Shown: positions 7,460-16,317 of the stretch, piece after piece
Position numbering within the stretch: the stretch's first letter is position 1
Layout: each line of letters starts with the position of its first letter
Origin: an uncultured Capnocytophaga sp.
GTDB lineage: Bacteria > Bacteroidota > Bacteroidia > Flavobacteriales > Flavobacteriaceae
Assembly: GCF_937936315.1 (NCBI RefSeq)
Contig: NZ_CALGWU010000059.1
Location: 1-64,000 of the forward strand
Direction: 5' to 3'
DNA length: 64,000 nucleotides
Notes under the pieces: model-generated
What the model saw: only the letters and a program-made list of their open reading frames with translations
Told to the model about the DNA's origin: nothing
Database searches by the model: none
Program-made: the position numbers and the translations under genes

Positions 7460-8035
7460 TTAAAACATATAACGCAGTCCTACAGTAGCACAGGGACGCA
7501 GTAGCTCAAAGGAACTTCCCCACAGAGCTGCTACCTTGCCAGAGCAGAGCACTAAAAAGTGATCACTTAGGTAAGTCTCTATCTGCAAACCTACCTGTGC
7601 GCCATAGAGAAAATGGTTTTCATTCTTTAGCAAAGCCCCATCAGGAAGGAGGCTTTTGCTGTGATTGACTACCTCATAGCCCAAAAGAGCTTCTGCTCCT
7701 AAGTTCAAAGCTACCGTTTTACTGCTGTCACTGACTAAGGCAAAGCTATAGCCTCCTGCACCTATATACCTCTCAACGGGTATATTCAGACTCTTGTAAG
7801 GGTACAATCGCCTTTGATATTCAAGAGCAAAATGCTTGTAGTTACCCATTTTAGCATTGATACTATAGCCTAACTGCACCCCAAAATCATCAGAAAAAGA
7901 GGAAGTAAAAGCCTCTGCAGGTGCAACCCAAGAGAGCGAGATACCTTTTTGCTTGGGTAACAATCGCTGTGCTTGGGCAATGGAGCCTCCTAAAAAGCAC
8001 AGACAAATACAAGTGATAATTCTTAGCATTGGCAT
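7460..8035 (-). CDS. traO: Conjugative transposon protein TraO
   Basis: A 191-aa outer-membrane protein with a signal peptide (LCFLGGSIAQAQ, cut after about residue 22) and alternating β strands ending in an aromatic residue (GLRYMF), as in outer-membrane β-barrels. The family motif QKGISLSWVAP follows the signal. TraO is a conserved mating-pore component of Bacteroidota ICEs; its exact job is unknown. The start touches the end of traN. Confidence 0.88.
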   Translation of the reverse strand: MPMLRIITCICLCFLGGSIAQAQRLLPKQKGISLSWVAPAEAFTSSFSDDFGVQLGYSINAKMGNYKHFALEYQRRLYPYKSLNIPVERYIGAGGYSFALVSDSSKTVALNLGAEALLGYEVVNHSKSLLPDGALLKNENHFLYGAQVGLQIETYLSDHFLVLCSGKVAALWGSSFELLRPCATVGLRYMF

Positions 8036-8946
8036 TAAAATTTAAGGTTAAACTGTTCAATAGGGCGAGCGGCTATAATCTCCTCGTTGGTGATAAGGAA
8101 CGATTGGTAGCGAGAGCCGTTTTTTTCAAAGATTTCTACCCGCAAAACCTTGTCATCAGAAAGGGTGAGTTGGTCTAACATATACACCGAACGGGCTTCT
8201 TTATGAGCCTTTAGTAGGGATATAGGTTGGTATACGCGCAAGGGCTCAATGGGCACTTCTTGTACAATGCTCTTTTTGGTGGTCTTCTTATCAATGATTT
8301 TAAAAGTGATAAAATCTACTTCAAAAGGCAGGTTAGAACGATTGGACAATTGCACGTCTACATAGAGTTTGCTATTGTGTACATAGATACCTTTTAGTAG
8401 CCATTGTATACCTGCATTCTCCGAACCTATATGCTTGATGTAATTCTTCTTCTGATGGTAGATAGACGACATAATAATCTGTGCTACCGCAGGTGATTCC
8501 CAGCCTGTGTCAGAAAAGAGAATATCCGATTTCACATTGTTGCCTTGGGGCATTCCTCTACCAAAATCAATGGTAAGAGGTTGTGGTGTGGTGTGATAAC
8601 TCACCTCAAAGCTATAAAAGCCTCCGTCTTGAGTGATAACCGATAGGTTGGTGCTATCGGTAAAGTCTGTTTTAGCTGCCTTTACCCTTAGTACATTCTC
8701 GGCATCTTTCACCTTGTCGGCTACTAAGTTTTCGCTTCCCAAATCTACATAGCGGATAGAAGCGGGAAAGATAAGATGGGTTGTTTGGTCATAAGCCACC
8801 TGCAAAGGATAAGGCACTACCTTTCCTGATTGAGCTAAAAGTTCCTTTTTCTCAGTACTGAGGGCTGTGTTTTCCTTTGCCTCATTCTGGGCTTGCACGG
8901 TAATGGTAAGCATTGTTACCGATAATAATAAGTGTAATTTACGCAT
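8035..8946 (-). CDS. traN: Conjugative transposon protein TraN (DUF4138, VirB9-like)
   Basis: A 303-aa periplasmic protein with a signal peptide (LLLSVTMLTITVQAQ). The region VVPYPLQVAYDQTTHLIFPASIRYVDLGS is characteristic of TraN: a VirB9-like strand pair that starts the mature domain. The C-terminal half is β-rich. By family analogy TraN forms the outer-membrane core of the type IV channel with TraM and TraO. The stop and the traO start overlap by one base. Confidence 0.92.
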   Translation of the reverse strand: MRKLHLLLSVTMLTITVQAQNEAKENTALSTEKKELLAQSGKVVPYPLQVAYDQTTHLIFPASIRYVDLGSENLVADKVKDAENVLRVKAAKTDFTDSTNLSVITQDGGFYSFEVSYHTTPQPLTIDFGRGMPQGNNVKSDILFSDTGWESPAVAQIIMSSIYHQKKNYIKHIGSENAGIQWLLKGIYVHNSKLYVDVQLSNRSNLPFEVDFITFKIIDKKTTKKSIVQEVPIEPLRVYQPISLLKAHKEARSVYMLDQLTLSDDKVLRVEIFEKNGSRYQSFLITNEEIIAARPIEQFNLKF

Positions 8947-9040
8947 AAATAAAATGATATTAAGTGTGTTTAATAGGTTGAAAAATAAATAATTGTGTTG
9001 TTTTGTGCTTTGTTGTGTGTTTATGGGTTTGTCTGAAAGG

Positions 9041-10444
9041 CTATTTCTTAGAGATGAGCAGGAGCTGATAACCTGCTTTAACCCTTATGGAAGGCTGTGC
9101 GATCTTTTTAGAAAGAAAGGAGGTACCTCCTTGTACGACCCCTTTGCTCAGCTCCGAGACAATTTGGTCTTTGGCTGAAGAGCTAAAGGTAAAGCTACTT
9201 CCTGAACTTTTGCTCATTCCCGCTGCTATTTCTCTAAAGGCATTGGCATCGGAAGAAGCGGGCAGGTATAACCCTTGTTGCCCATCGATGTCGTAGGCAG
9301 CTATAGAGACAGGAATCACTTTGCCCTTGTATTCTAAGGATTTTACAGTGAGTAACAATCTATCACCACTCACTTTAGCAGAGGCTGTAAGCAGTTCTCC
9401 TTTAGGAATGAGTATGCCTGCTACTCGTATAGGCTCTAAAAGTCTTAGCTGCACCCTCGAGTTTTCTCCTAATAGCTGTTCGATATGTGTACAAGCGCGA
9501 ATGCTATTCTTTAGGATACTACCTTGTGGCTTAAAGCTCTCGCCATTGAAAAAAGAGGTCTGTTGCTCCTTTACCCATTCTTGCAGAGCCTCCTTCTCGG
9601 ACTGCTTGCGGGGCAAACGACTGACTACCTTTTCCTCTGGGGTATAGACAGGAGCGATGTTTTTACTCTGTTCTACATTGTCAGCTTCGCTACTATTGTT
9701 TCCCTCGCCCTCTTGCGAGCCTGCCCCCCCCATCATTGAAGGGTTTTGTTGTCCTTTAGGCAAATATCTTGAAGCCATTTCATAAGACTTTTCCATCAAT
9801 GCCATTTGGGCATCTACAGAGGTAGGATCTTGCTTGTTGGAGAGTTGAGACTTGAGTGAGGCTATCTCTTCTTTGAGTTTTTGTTGCTCCTCGTAAGCAC
9901 TATTGTCTTGGTAGAAACTGCCTAAAGTCTGGTGAATATCGCGATAAGACTGAGCAGAACGCTCAAAGGCATTAGGGGTAGCCTTGCGATAACGCGGAGT
10001 GGGTTCTTCTTCCTCTTCGATAGCTTCAGGATATTCCTCGCCTTCGTCTTCTTGCCAATAGTCCGACAGCGCATTGAGAGAGGCTTTTTTATCAGCTTCT
10101 TTTTCTTCTAAGAGGGCTTCTTCGTAAGCTTTTTCCTTATCAGAAGGCAAGAGTGTCTCGGTAGCTTGTGGTATTGCCTCATTGATACCTACTTGTGTTT
10201 GCTCTTGCTCACTTCCGCCACCAAAAAGCAGATACATACAAGCGAGGAAGATTATCCCCATTAGGGCATAAATGACAATTTTCTTGAGTTGTTGTTTTTT
10301 AGCAAGGGCTTTTTCCTCATTGCGCTCTTGGAGGGCTTTTTCCTCTTCTTCACTGACCAAGAAACTCGGTGTAGAAGAAGCGTTAGCCTTATCAGAGGCA
10401 GGGGTATTACCGTTTTGCTCTGGAAGGGGTGTGTTCTTTTCCAT
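9041..10444 (-). CDS. traM: Conjugative transposon protein TraM (VirB10-like)
   Basis: A 467-aa bitopic inner-membrane protein. The N-terminal cytoplasmic part is charged, one membrane helix lies at about residues 55-73 (IVIYALMGIIFLACMYLLF), and a long acidic, Pro-rich periplasmic linker follows (EEYPEAIEEEEEPTPRYR). The C-terminal domain carries the VirB10-like barrel signatures RLLEPIRVAGILIPKGELL and VKSLEYKGKVIPVSIAAYD. It should bridge the inner and outer membranes of the mating channel. It overlaps the 3' end of traL by 38 bp. Confidence 0.92.
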   Translation of the reverse strand: MEKNTPLPEQNGNTPASDKANASSTPSFLVSEEEEKALQERNEEKALAKKQQLKKIVIYALMGIIFLACMYLLFGGGSEQEQTQVGINEAIPQATETLLPSDKEKAYEEALLEEKEADKKASLNALSDYWQEDEGEEYPEAIEEEEEPTPRYRKATPNAFERSAQSYRDIHQTLGSFYQDNSAYEEQQKLKEEIASLKSQLSNKQDPTSVDAQMALMEKSYEMASRYLPKGQQNPSMMGGAGSQEGEGNNSSEADNVEQSKNIAPVYTPEEKVVSRLPRKQSEKEALQEWVKEQQTSFFNGESFKPQGSILKNSIRACTHIEQLLGENSRVQLRLLEPIRVAGILIPKGELLTASAKVSGDRLLLTVKSLEYKGKVIPVSIAAYDIDGQQGLYLPASSDANAFREIAAGMSKSSGSSFTFSSSAKDQIVSELSKGVVQGGTSFLSKKIAQPSIRVKAGYQLLLISKK

Positions 10445-10712
10445 TATTAAGTTGTTTAAAAATTAACGAATCCTTTTTTGGGGTATTCCCCTCTGTAGGT
10501 ACAATAGCCTTGTTGTCAATATGCTGTATGGCAGGGGCTTCGCCTTGGTGGTACTCTTGGTAAGCGTGCCATAGTATAAAAAGAGTAAGTAGCGAGTAGA
10601 CTGCAAAAGCTAAGAGTACCAAGCGTTTTCTTTGTGAGGGTGAAAGTCCCTGACAATAGCTTCGGGTTTGCTTTTTTAGAGAATGTATCTCTCTTTGAAT
10701 TTTGGCTATCAT
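10407..10712 (-). CDS. traL: Conjugative transposon protein TraL (DUF3989)
   Basis: A 101-aa membrane protein with a basic cytoplasmic start, one membrane helix at about residues 29-47 (LVLLAFAVYSLLTLFILWH) and a short periplasmic tail. Small single-span TraL/DUF3989 proteins sit between TraK and TraM in all related operons. The start overlaps the traK stop by 4 bp and the tail overlaps traM, so translation is coupled along this stretch. Confidence 0.85.
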   Translation of the reverse strand: MIAKIQREIHSLKKQTRSYCQGLSPSQRKRLVLLAFAVYSLLTLFILWHAYQEYHQGEAPAIQHIDNKAIVPTEGNTPKKDSLIFKQLNNGKEHTPSRAKR

Positions 10713-11332
10713 CTCTCTACGGTTCTAAGGTCTTTGTTTTCTATTACATTGAACTGTTCGATGATAAATCCTTGAGGGTTGTTATCAGAACGCACGGAGT
10801 TAATCAACCTGCAGGAGGTAATAAGACTCCTTTCGGTGATGTTGCTGGCACGAGTGATGAACTGCTTGGCAAAGGTTTCCACCTGATAAGGATAGCTATT
10901 AAAGTTACAGCGCACGCTATCGATGACTACCCGTTGGAGGATATTACCAGAGATGATGCGGTTGTAATAGCCTTTTTCAGCCAAATCTTTATAGTAGTTA
11001 AAGGCAGATTTATCAGCCATAAAGAAGGCACGTTTGGTATTGTCTTCAATTGCTTTCTTATCGGGGGCTAAGTTGAAGAAGAGTTCGTGAAACCTGCGCA
11101 CGTGTTCTTTAGCTTCGACAGGGCGATTGATTTTCTCATCTTGAGAGAGTGCCAACATTAGTGATTTACCATTGTCTAACACATAGATTTTCTCGCGCTG
11201 TTTCTCGGCAAAGTAATAGGCATAGCCTACAGCGAAGATACTCACACCTGAGCAGAGCACAGCAAAGGCTATGGCATACATACGGATTTGCTTGAATCCG
11301 TTTTCGATGTTTCTAAAGATTTTAAATTCCAT
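10709..11332 (-). CDS. traK: Conjugative transposon protein TraK (VirB8-like)
   Basis: A 207-aa bitopic inner-membrane protein. The start EFKIFRNIENGFKQIRMY is typical of TraK, followed by a membrane helix (~residues 18-40) and a periplasmic domain resembling VirB8, with VRRFHELFFNLAP and YNRIISGNILQRV segments. It would nucleate the inner-membrane part of the channel. The gene lies 28 bp after traJ. Confidence 0.92.
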   Translation of the reverse strand: MEFKIFRNIENGFKQIRMYAIAFAVLCSGVSIFAVGYAYYFAEKQREKIYVLDNGKSLMLALSQDEKINRPVEAKEHVRRFHELFFNLAPDKKAIEDNTKRAFFMADKSAFNYYKDLAEKGYYNRIISGNILQRVVIDSVRCNFNSYPYQVETFAKQFITRASNITERSLITSCRLINSVRSDNNPQGFIIEQFNVIENKDLRTVER

Positions 11333-11360
11333 TAATTTTAGTATTCAATTAGACTTGTTT

Positions 11361-12347
11361 TTACTTCATTAACCTACCTGTAATATTACCTGAAAGAGAG
11401 CCAGCTCCTGCACCTGCTATATTACCTGCATTGGAGGTAGCTTGGTTTACATTTCTACCATAATTACCCATACCTCCTGCTTGTATGATCCAACCTGCTA
11501 CGGTGGGAATGGTAAAATAGCCTATGATACCAATGACCATAAAGATAATGTAGGCTGTGTTGGTAGTATCAGGAATAAAACTTGGGTCAGAGAGTTGCTC
11601 GATGTCTCGTTGTAAGATAAGGGATTGGATACGTGCTAAAATAGCACTGAACAAATCGGATACAGGAAGCCATAGATAGACACTTACATAGCGGGTAACC
11701 CATTGTAGTAAGGTAGATTGAAATCCATCCCATACCGAAATGGCAAAGGCTATAGGTCCTAAGATAGACATCACCACAAGAAAGAAAGTGCGTATGGTGT
11801 CAATCACTAAAGCAGCTGCTTGAAAGAGCATTTCGAGTAGTTCACGAAACCACGATCGGATGCTTTGCTTGAGGTCATACATCCCTCTTTCGATGTACAT
11901 TCCTGCCATTACAGCCATATCTTCGGGCATCCAACCTAATTCATCAATCTTTTTGTCAAACTCTTCATCCGAGACGAGATAGGCAGTTTCGGGGTTGCGC
12001 AATTGTGCTTCTCGCTCTAATCGGTCTTTTTGCTCTTGTAGTTTATGCAAATCGAGCGTTTGTCCTTCTAAGATACTGTGGGTACCTGTTACCACAGGGC
12101 TTAACACTGTATTCATTGTTCCTAACACCAGAGTAGGGAAAAATATCACACACAGCCCTATGGCAAAGGGACGGAGCAAGGGATACACATCCACAGGTTC
12201 GGCACGGGCTAAGGCTTGCCATATACGCATTGCCACATAGAACAGTGCCCCTAAGCCTGCCAAGCCTTTGGCTATGGCAGACATCTGAGCTGTTAGGGGC
12301 ATCATCTCATCGTATAAAGTACGAAGTATTTGGTGTAGATTTTCCAT
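11361..12347 (-). CDS. traJ: Conjugative transposon protein TraJ (VirB6-like)
   Basis: A 328-aa polytopic inner-membrane protein with about six hydrophobic segments, including GLGALFYVAMRIW, FAIGLCVIFFPTLVLG, and VVMSILGPIAFAISVWDGF, the last being a VirB6/TraJ hallmark. The C terminus is Gly/Asn-rich (NAGNIAGAGAGSLSGN). It forms the membrane channel portion of the mating system. It lies 11 bp after traI. Confidence 0.92.
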   Translation of the reverse strand: MENLHQILRTLYDEMMPLTAQMSAIAKGLAGLGALFYVAMRIWQALARAEPVDVYPLLRPFAIGLCVIFFPTLVLGTMNTVLSPVVTGTHSILEGQTLDLHKLQEQKDRLEREAQLRNPETAYLVSDEEFDKKIDELGWMPEDMAVMAGMYIERGMYDLKQSIRSWFRELLEMLFQAAALVIDTIRTFFLVVMSILGPIAFAISVWDGFQSTLLQWVTRYVSVYLWLPVSDLFSAILARIQSLILQRDIEQLSDPSFIPDTTNTAYIIFMVIGIIGYFTIPTVAGWIIQAGGMGNYGRNVNQATSNAGNIAGAGAGSLSGNITGRLMK

Positions 12348-12358
12348 TTATCAGTCTT

Positions 12359-12988
12359 TTACCAGTATTTGAGTTCTGTTCCATAGAGTGAGAGTACCTT
12401 TTGCGCATCGTTTTGCTTCTTAGCACGTAGATAGCTTACCGAGATGTTTTTCTGGGTGTAGTAGCGTACTAAGTTATAGTACTCTTTCACTTCCTTGTGC
12501 ACCTTGTCTATAATGTCCATACGCTCTTTGTCGTTCATAGAGAGTGAGGAACTATTGACAATTTGTCGCAGGTCTTTGAGTAGTTTAGAACTTTCACCCA
12601 AGAGCTTGGAGTAGCCATTGGCAATAGCCGACAACTCTTGAGAGGAGAAGTTAGGGTCTTGGCTCATCTTCTTGAAGTTGGTTACATACATCTTGGAGAT
12701 GTCGCCTACCAGTAGCACCGTTTCCTGTACTTTGCGAGCATCTTTTACCAAGTTATTTACCTTTTTCAGAGCATCGTAATACTCCTTGCCTTGGTTGTAG
12801 AGCTTTTCCACCTCTCGGAAGTTGTTGAGCATATTCTTAGCTGTTGAGGAGGTTTGCACTATCTGCTGGGTAGTGTTGATAATGCTCTGAGCAAAATTAG
12901 TTGGGTCAGTTACTACCCATTGTGCGCTTAGTTTGGGGCTTGCCAGCATAGCTATAGCAAAAAGCCCCGTTAATAACATTTTTTTCAT
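12359..12988 (-). CDS. traI: Conjugative transposon protein TraI (DUF4141)
   Basis: A 209-aa exported protein with a signal peptide ending in KLSAQW. The mature part is helical: VVTDPTNFAQSIINTTQQI, then long coiled segments. The FAQSI pattern and helical hairpin resemble VirB5/TrbJ-type minor pilus proteins (family knowledge). It sits between the ATPase traG and the channel gene traJ in the standard order. No traH-like gene is recognised between traG and this gene. Confidence 0.85.
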   Translation of the reverse strand: MKKMLLTGLFAIAMLASPKLSAQWVVTDPTNFAQSIINTTQQIVQTSSTAKNMLNNFREVEKLYNQGKEYYDALKKVNNLVKDARKVQETVLLVGDISKMYVTNFKKMSQDPNFSSQELSAIANGYSKLLGESSKLLKDLRQIVNSSSLSMNDKERMDIIDKVHKEVKEYYNLVRYYTQKNISVSYLRAKKQNDAQKVLSLYGTELKYW

Positions 12989-13028
12989 TGACTTTAATTA
13001 TTATGATTTACGTATGATTATTAGTTTA

Positions 13029-15518
13029 TTACAGTCCATTAGCCATTTGTACGATGGCTTTTTCTAAATTGCCGTCTAACTTCTCGGAGAGTTCCATCAC
13101 TTGGTGTTTTTCGCTCTCTTCAGTGGTGTAGGCAAAGTATTCTTCTCGGCTTACCTCTGTAGCATACACCGCAGAGTGTGTACCTCCTAAGCCTATCCAC
13201 ACTTCTTTGTATTTGCGACGAGAGTCGTTGGAGAGATTGATAGATAGGATTTGCGACTTCTCTTTCTCGGTAAGTCCTAACATCGCTTGGATAGCATCGA
13301 ACTTGTTCATATACTTGCGCTGGTCAAGCAATATCTTGCAATCGGAGTTGTTGATGATAGATTCTTTCACGATAGGTGAATGGATAATATCATCTACCTC
13401 TTGGGTTACAATCACTGCCTCACCAAAGAACTTACGCACGGTTTTGAATAGGTACTTGATGTACTCCGCCATTCCTTCTTTGGCAATCGCTTTCCACGCT
13501 TCTTCGATGAGAATCATCTTGCGGATACCCTTCAGGCGCCTCATCTTGTTGATAAACACCTCCATAATGATGATAGTAACCACAGGAAAGAGTATGGGGT
13601 GGTCTTTAATCGCATCAATTTCAAAGACAATAAAGCGTTTGGAAAGCAGGTCTAATTCCTTATCGGAATTGAGCAGATAGTCGTATTCCCCTCCTTTGTA
13701 ATAAGGCTCTAACACGTTGAGGAAGTTAGCCAAGTCAAAGTCCTTTTCTCTTACCTGCTTCTCTTGTAGTATGGCTCGGTAGTCATTCTTGATATACTCA
13801 TAAAAGCCATTGAAAGAGGGTGTGTGCGAGGGATTGTCTTTTACCAATTGCAGGTAAAGGTTCACTGCATTGGAAAGGGCTACCTCTTCAGCACGTGTAG
13901 GAGGCTCATTGTCTCGCTTCCAAAGGGTGAGTATCAGTGTTTTGATACTCTCTCGCTTTTCAATGTCAAACACCCCATCATCGGTGTAGAAAGGGTTAAA
14001 GGCAATGGGATTGTCTTCAGTATAGGTAAAGTAAATCCCATCCTTTCCTTTAGTCTTGTGGTGAATAAGCTCGCAGACTCCTTGATAGGAGTTCCCTGTA
14101 TCTACTAAAACGATATGCGTTCCTTGTTCGTAATACTGCCTTACTAAGTGGTTCGTGAAGAAGGATTTGCCACTCCCCGAAGGTCCTAAGACGAACTTAT
14201 TACGGTTGGTGATAATCCCTTTCTTCATAGGCTCATCGGAGATATCCAAATGGATAGGCTTTCCTGTGAGCCTGTCGGCCATCTTAATCCCAAAAGGACT
14301 GGAAGAACTTTGATAGTTGGTCTCCTGAGTGAAAAAGCACAGAGCAGGCTCTATAAAAGTATAGAAAGTCTCTTCACTGGGGAAGTCGGCTGCATTGCCA
14401 GCTATACCTGCCCAATAGAGAGTTGCCGTATCAATGGTGTTATGGCGAGGCTTACACTCCATTGACGCCAAAGCACTACCCACATCATTTTTAATGCTCC
14501 TAAGCTCTTGTGGGTTGTCCGACCACGCCATCACATTAAAGTGCGCTCTGATAGAGGAAAGTCCGTAAGAGTGTGCCTCATTGAGGTATTGCTCGATCCA
14601 CTCTTTGTTGATTTGGTTGCTACGGCTGTATCTTGAAAGCGAGTGCATATTGCGTGCTGACTTCTCAAACTGTCTGAGATTCTCATCGGAATTGTCCAAG
14701 AATAGGTATTGGTTATAGATATGGTTACAACTCAGTAGCAAGCCCACAGGGGCTGCAAACGACAAACGGCAATCGCTCTTATCGGTAGAGAGTCGCTCGT
14801 AACGGCTATCGGCTTGTACCTTAGAAGGCAAGTCTTCTGCATCTGATAAGGTATGCACACAGAGTCTTTGGTTACCAATGCGCATTTGCTCGGCAGAGAG
14901 GCATATATCTTGCAGGCTCTCTTTCTCATTAGTGGAAAGGCTCAGATACTGCTCAAAGAGTCCCTTTTTGTGGGGAGTGCCTATATAGTCCTCTGTTTTG
15001 AGCTGACGGAGCTTTATCAGGTTAGAGTCATTTAAAATACGCTCTAACTGCGCTACCGCTTCCAAGAATTGAGTGGCGTGTTCTCGGTTAGTGAGCTCCT
15101 TAGGCAAGAAGTTCCCTTTGCAAAGGGAGGAAAAGTTGCTTTGGGCTCTCATTCGGTTTTTAGTGGTTTGGGTGATAAATAGGTAGCATCTGTGATTTAA
15201 GAACGGGCGTTCGTTAAAATGCTTTTCGTACGAATGAGAGAGAAAACTCAAATTCTCGCCTTGCAGTTCAGGTTCGTATTGTTCCTTGATAAACCAGTCC
15301 TGTTTGTGGATAACGGTATACTGTGGCAATACTTTGATAGCCTTATGCCAAAGTGAGTGGAGTATCTCATAGTCCTCACCCGAAATGGTAAAGAGCTCTG
15401 GGAGCTGCACCTCGAAGCCGACGCTGATGTCGGCTTCTTTGGTGAGCAAGCAGTCTTGTTCTATGGCAAGAATAGGGAATTTACTCTCTAAGGTGTTGAT
15501 TTTAGAACTATTTCTCAT
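13029..15518 (-). CDS. traG: TraG family conjugative transposon ATPase (VirB4-like)
   Basis: An 829-aa ATPase that powers pilus/channel assembly. The Walker A motif GPSGSGKS is at residues 445-452; the Walker B region is MILIEEAWKAIAKEGMAEY, with the adjacent TVRKFFGEAVIVTQEVDD sensor segment typical of VirB4/TraG. The N-terminal ~400 residues are the VirB4-type regulatory domain. Length and motifs fit the family and show no damage. The ATG overlaps the traF stop by 11 bp. Confidence 0.95.
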   Translation of the reverse strand: MRNSSKINTLESKFPILAIEQDCLLTKEADISVGFEVQLPELFTISGEDYEILHSLWHKAIKVLPQYTVIHKQDWFIKEQYEPELQGENLSFLSHSYEKHFNERPFLNHRCYLFITQTTKNRMRAQSNFSSLCKGNFLPKELTNREHATQFLEAVAQLERILNDSNLIKLRQLKTEDYIGTPHKKGLFEQYLSLSTNEKESLQDICLSAEQMRIGNQRLCVHTLSDAEDLPSKVQADSRYERLSTDKSDCRLSFAAPVGLLLSCNHIYNQYLFLDNSDENLRQFEKSARNMHSLSRYSRSNQINKEWIEQYLNEAHSYGLSSIRAHFNVMAWSDNPQELRSIKNDVGSALASMECKPRHNTIDTATLYWAGIAGNAADFPSEETFYTFIEPALCFFTQETNYQSSSSPFGIKMADRLTGKPIHLDISDEPMKKGIITNRNKFVLGPSGSGKSFFTNHLVRQYYEQGTHIVLVDTGNSYQGVCELIHHKTKGKDGIYFTYTEDNPIAFNPFYTDDGVFDIEKRESIKTLILTLWKRDNEPPTRAEEVALSNAVNLYLQLVKDNPSHTPSFNGFYEYIKNDYRAILQEKQVREKDFDLANFLNVLEPYYKGGEYDYLLNSDKELDLLSKRFIVFEIDAIKDHPILFPVVTIIIMEVFINKMRRLKGIRKMILIEEAWKAIAKEGMAEYIKYLFKTVRKFFGEAVIVTQEVDDIIHSPIVKESIINNSDCKILLDQRKYMNKFDAIQAMLGLTEKEKSQILSINLSNDSRRKYKEVWIGLGGTHSAVYATEVSREEYFAYTTEESEKHQVMELSEKLDGNLEKAIVQMANGL

Positions 15519-15858
15519 TGAGGGTTGTTTTAGGTTTAGGGTAACGAATAAATTTTCGTGGTGATCTTTGGTGACGTAGGTATTTGGGGTGGCGTTTGCG
15601 AGCTGCTTGTTTCATCAGGCCGTGTTCACCGTATTTTTGGTTTAGTGAAAAAGTCTGCCAAACTACAAGGCTGACCATACTAACGCCTACCCCCAAGCAT
15701 ACAAAAGAATTGACCCCTACCGTGTAGAGGATCATCACCAAGATAAGCACCGAGAGCAGTCCTCCTGCAAAGATGAAGAGGTACTGCGCTTTGAGTCCTT
15801 TGAACTCTACACTTCTGCCGATGCCTTTGTTGATAGAATAGCTGTTTTTTGTCTCCAT
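15508..15858 (-). CDS. traF: Conjugative transposon protein TraF (DUF4133, VirB3-like)
   Basis: A 116-aa membrane protein: the family-typical start YSINKGIGRSVEFKGLKAQY, then two adjacent membrane helices (residues ~27-45 and ~50-68) and a basic cytoplasmic tail rich in Arg, Lys and Pro. DUF4133 proteins are VirB3-like partners of the TraG ATPase. The stop overlaps the traG start. Confidence 0.92.
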   Translation of the reverse strand: METKNSYSINKGIGRSVEFKGLKAQYLFIFAGGLLSVLILVMILYTVGVNSFVCLGVGVSMVSLVVWQTFSLNQKYGEHGLMKQAARKRHPKYLRHQRSPRKFIRYPKPKTTLNEK

Positions 15859-15862
15859 AAGT

Positions 15863-16171
15863 TTATAAGAAGAACGAACGCAAGATAGTAGCAGCTACAA
15901 TTAGGAAGATACAAGCCCCAAACCAACTGGCAGCCGTTTTGCTGGTATCGGGGTCGCCACTACTAAACTTGTTATATACCTTTACCCCACCGATGAGTCC
16001 CACCACAGCCCCTATGGCATAGATGAGCTTGGTAGCAGGGTCAAAATACGAGGTAACCATACGGGTAGCTTCGTTGATACCTCCTACACCATTGCCCTGA
16101 GCAATGGAAAATTGTGTAACTCCTATCATCGTGAGCAGAAGGAGCCGTTTTAGAATTGATTTTCGCTTCAT
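15863..16171 (-). CDS. traE: Conjugative transposon protein TraE (DUF4134, VirB2-like)
   Basis: A 102-aa pilin-like protein: signal peptide (RLLLLTMIGVTQFSIAQ), then two membrane helices separated by the loop NKFSSGDPDTSKTAASWFG, as in the DUF4134 family, considered the major pilin (VirB2-like). It is the first gene of the traE-Q operon, with a -7 promoter element 29 bp before the ATG. Confidence 0.93.
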   Translation of the reverse strand: MKRKSILKRLLLLTMIGVTQFSIAQGNGVGGINEATRMVTSYFDPATKLIYAIGAVVGLIGGVKVYNKFSSGDPDTSKTAASWFGACIFLIVAATILRSFFL

Positions 16172-16199
16172 TGATAATCTGTTATTTTAAAATTCGGGG

Positions 16200-16207
16200 C
16201 AAAGGTA
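16200..16207 (-). promoter_or_regulatory. TAnnTTTG -7 element for traE-Q operon
   Basis: The minus strand reads TACCTTTG, an exact Bacteroidota -7 match, 29 bp before the traE ATG. No good -33 box is seen. It implies that traE-Q can be transcribed independently of the traA-D-type genes from which the cargo gene separates it. Confidence 0.5.
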
Positions 16208-16258
16208 GGGGAATAGGAGATGAGGAGAATGAAAGTGGTAGGGTTTGGCTTAATATGG

Positions 16259-16287
16259 TTGTATATGGAAAAGTTTTTGTAATTTTG
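16259..16287 (+). promoter_or_regulatory. Promoter of the STAND cargo gene
   Basis: TAATTTTG (16280-16287) matches TAnnTTTG, with a TTG at 16259-16261 that is 18 bp upstream and serves as a plausible -33 box. Transcription would start near 16294, 24 bases before the ATG at 16318. This supports that start over the 54-codon longer frame, which would run through the promoter. Confidence 0.6.
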
Positions 16288-16317
16288 CGGCGTGGAATTC
16301 TAATAATTAGAGACTTT

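Noticed and set aside
16156..16317. 54-codon N-terminal extension of the TIR-like/STAND protein
   Set aside because: The extension runs through the promoter of the gene and the start of the divergent traE transcript; the ATG at 16318 follows a good TAATTTTG element and gives the expected domain start.
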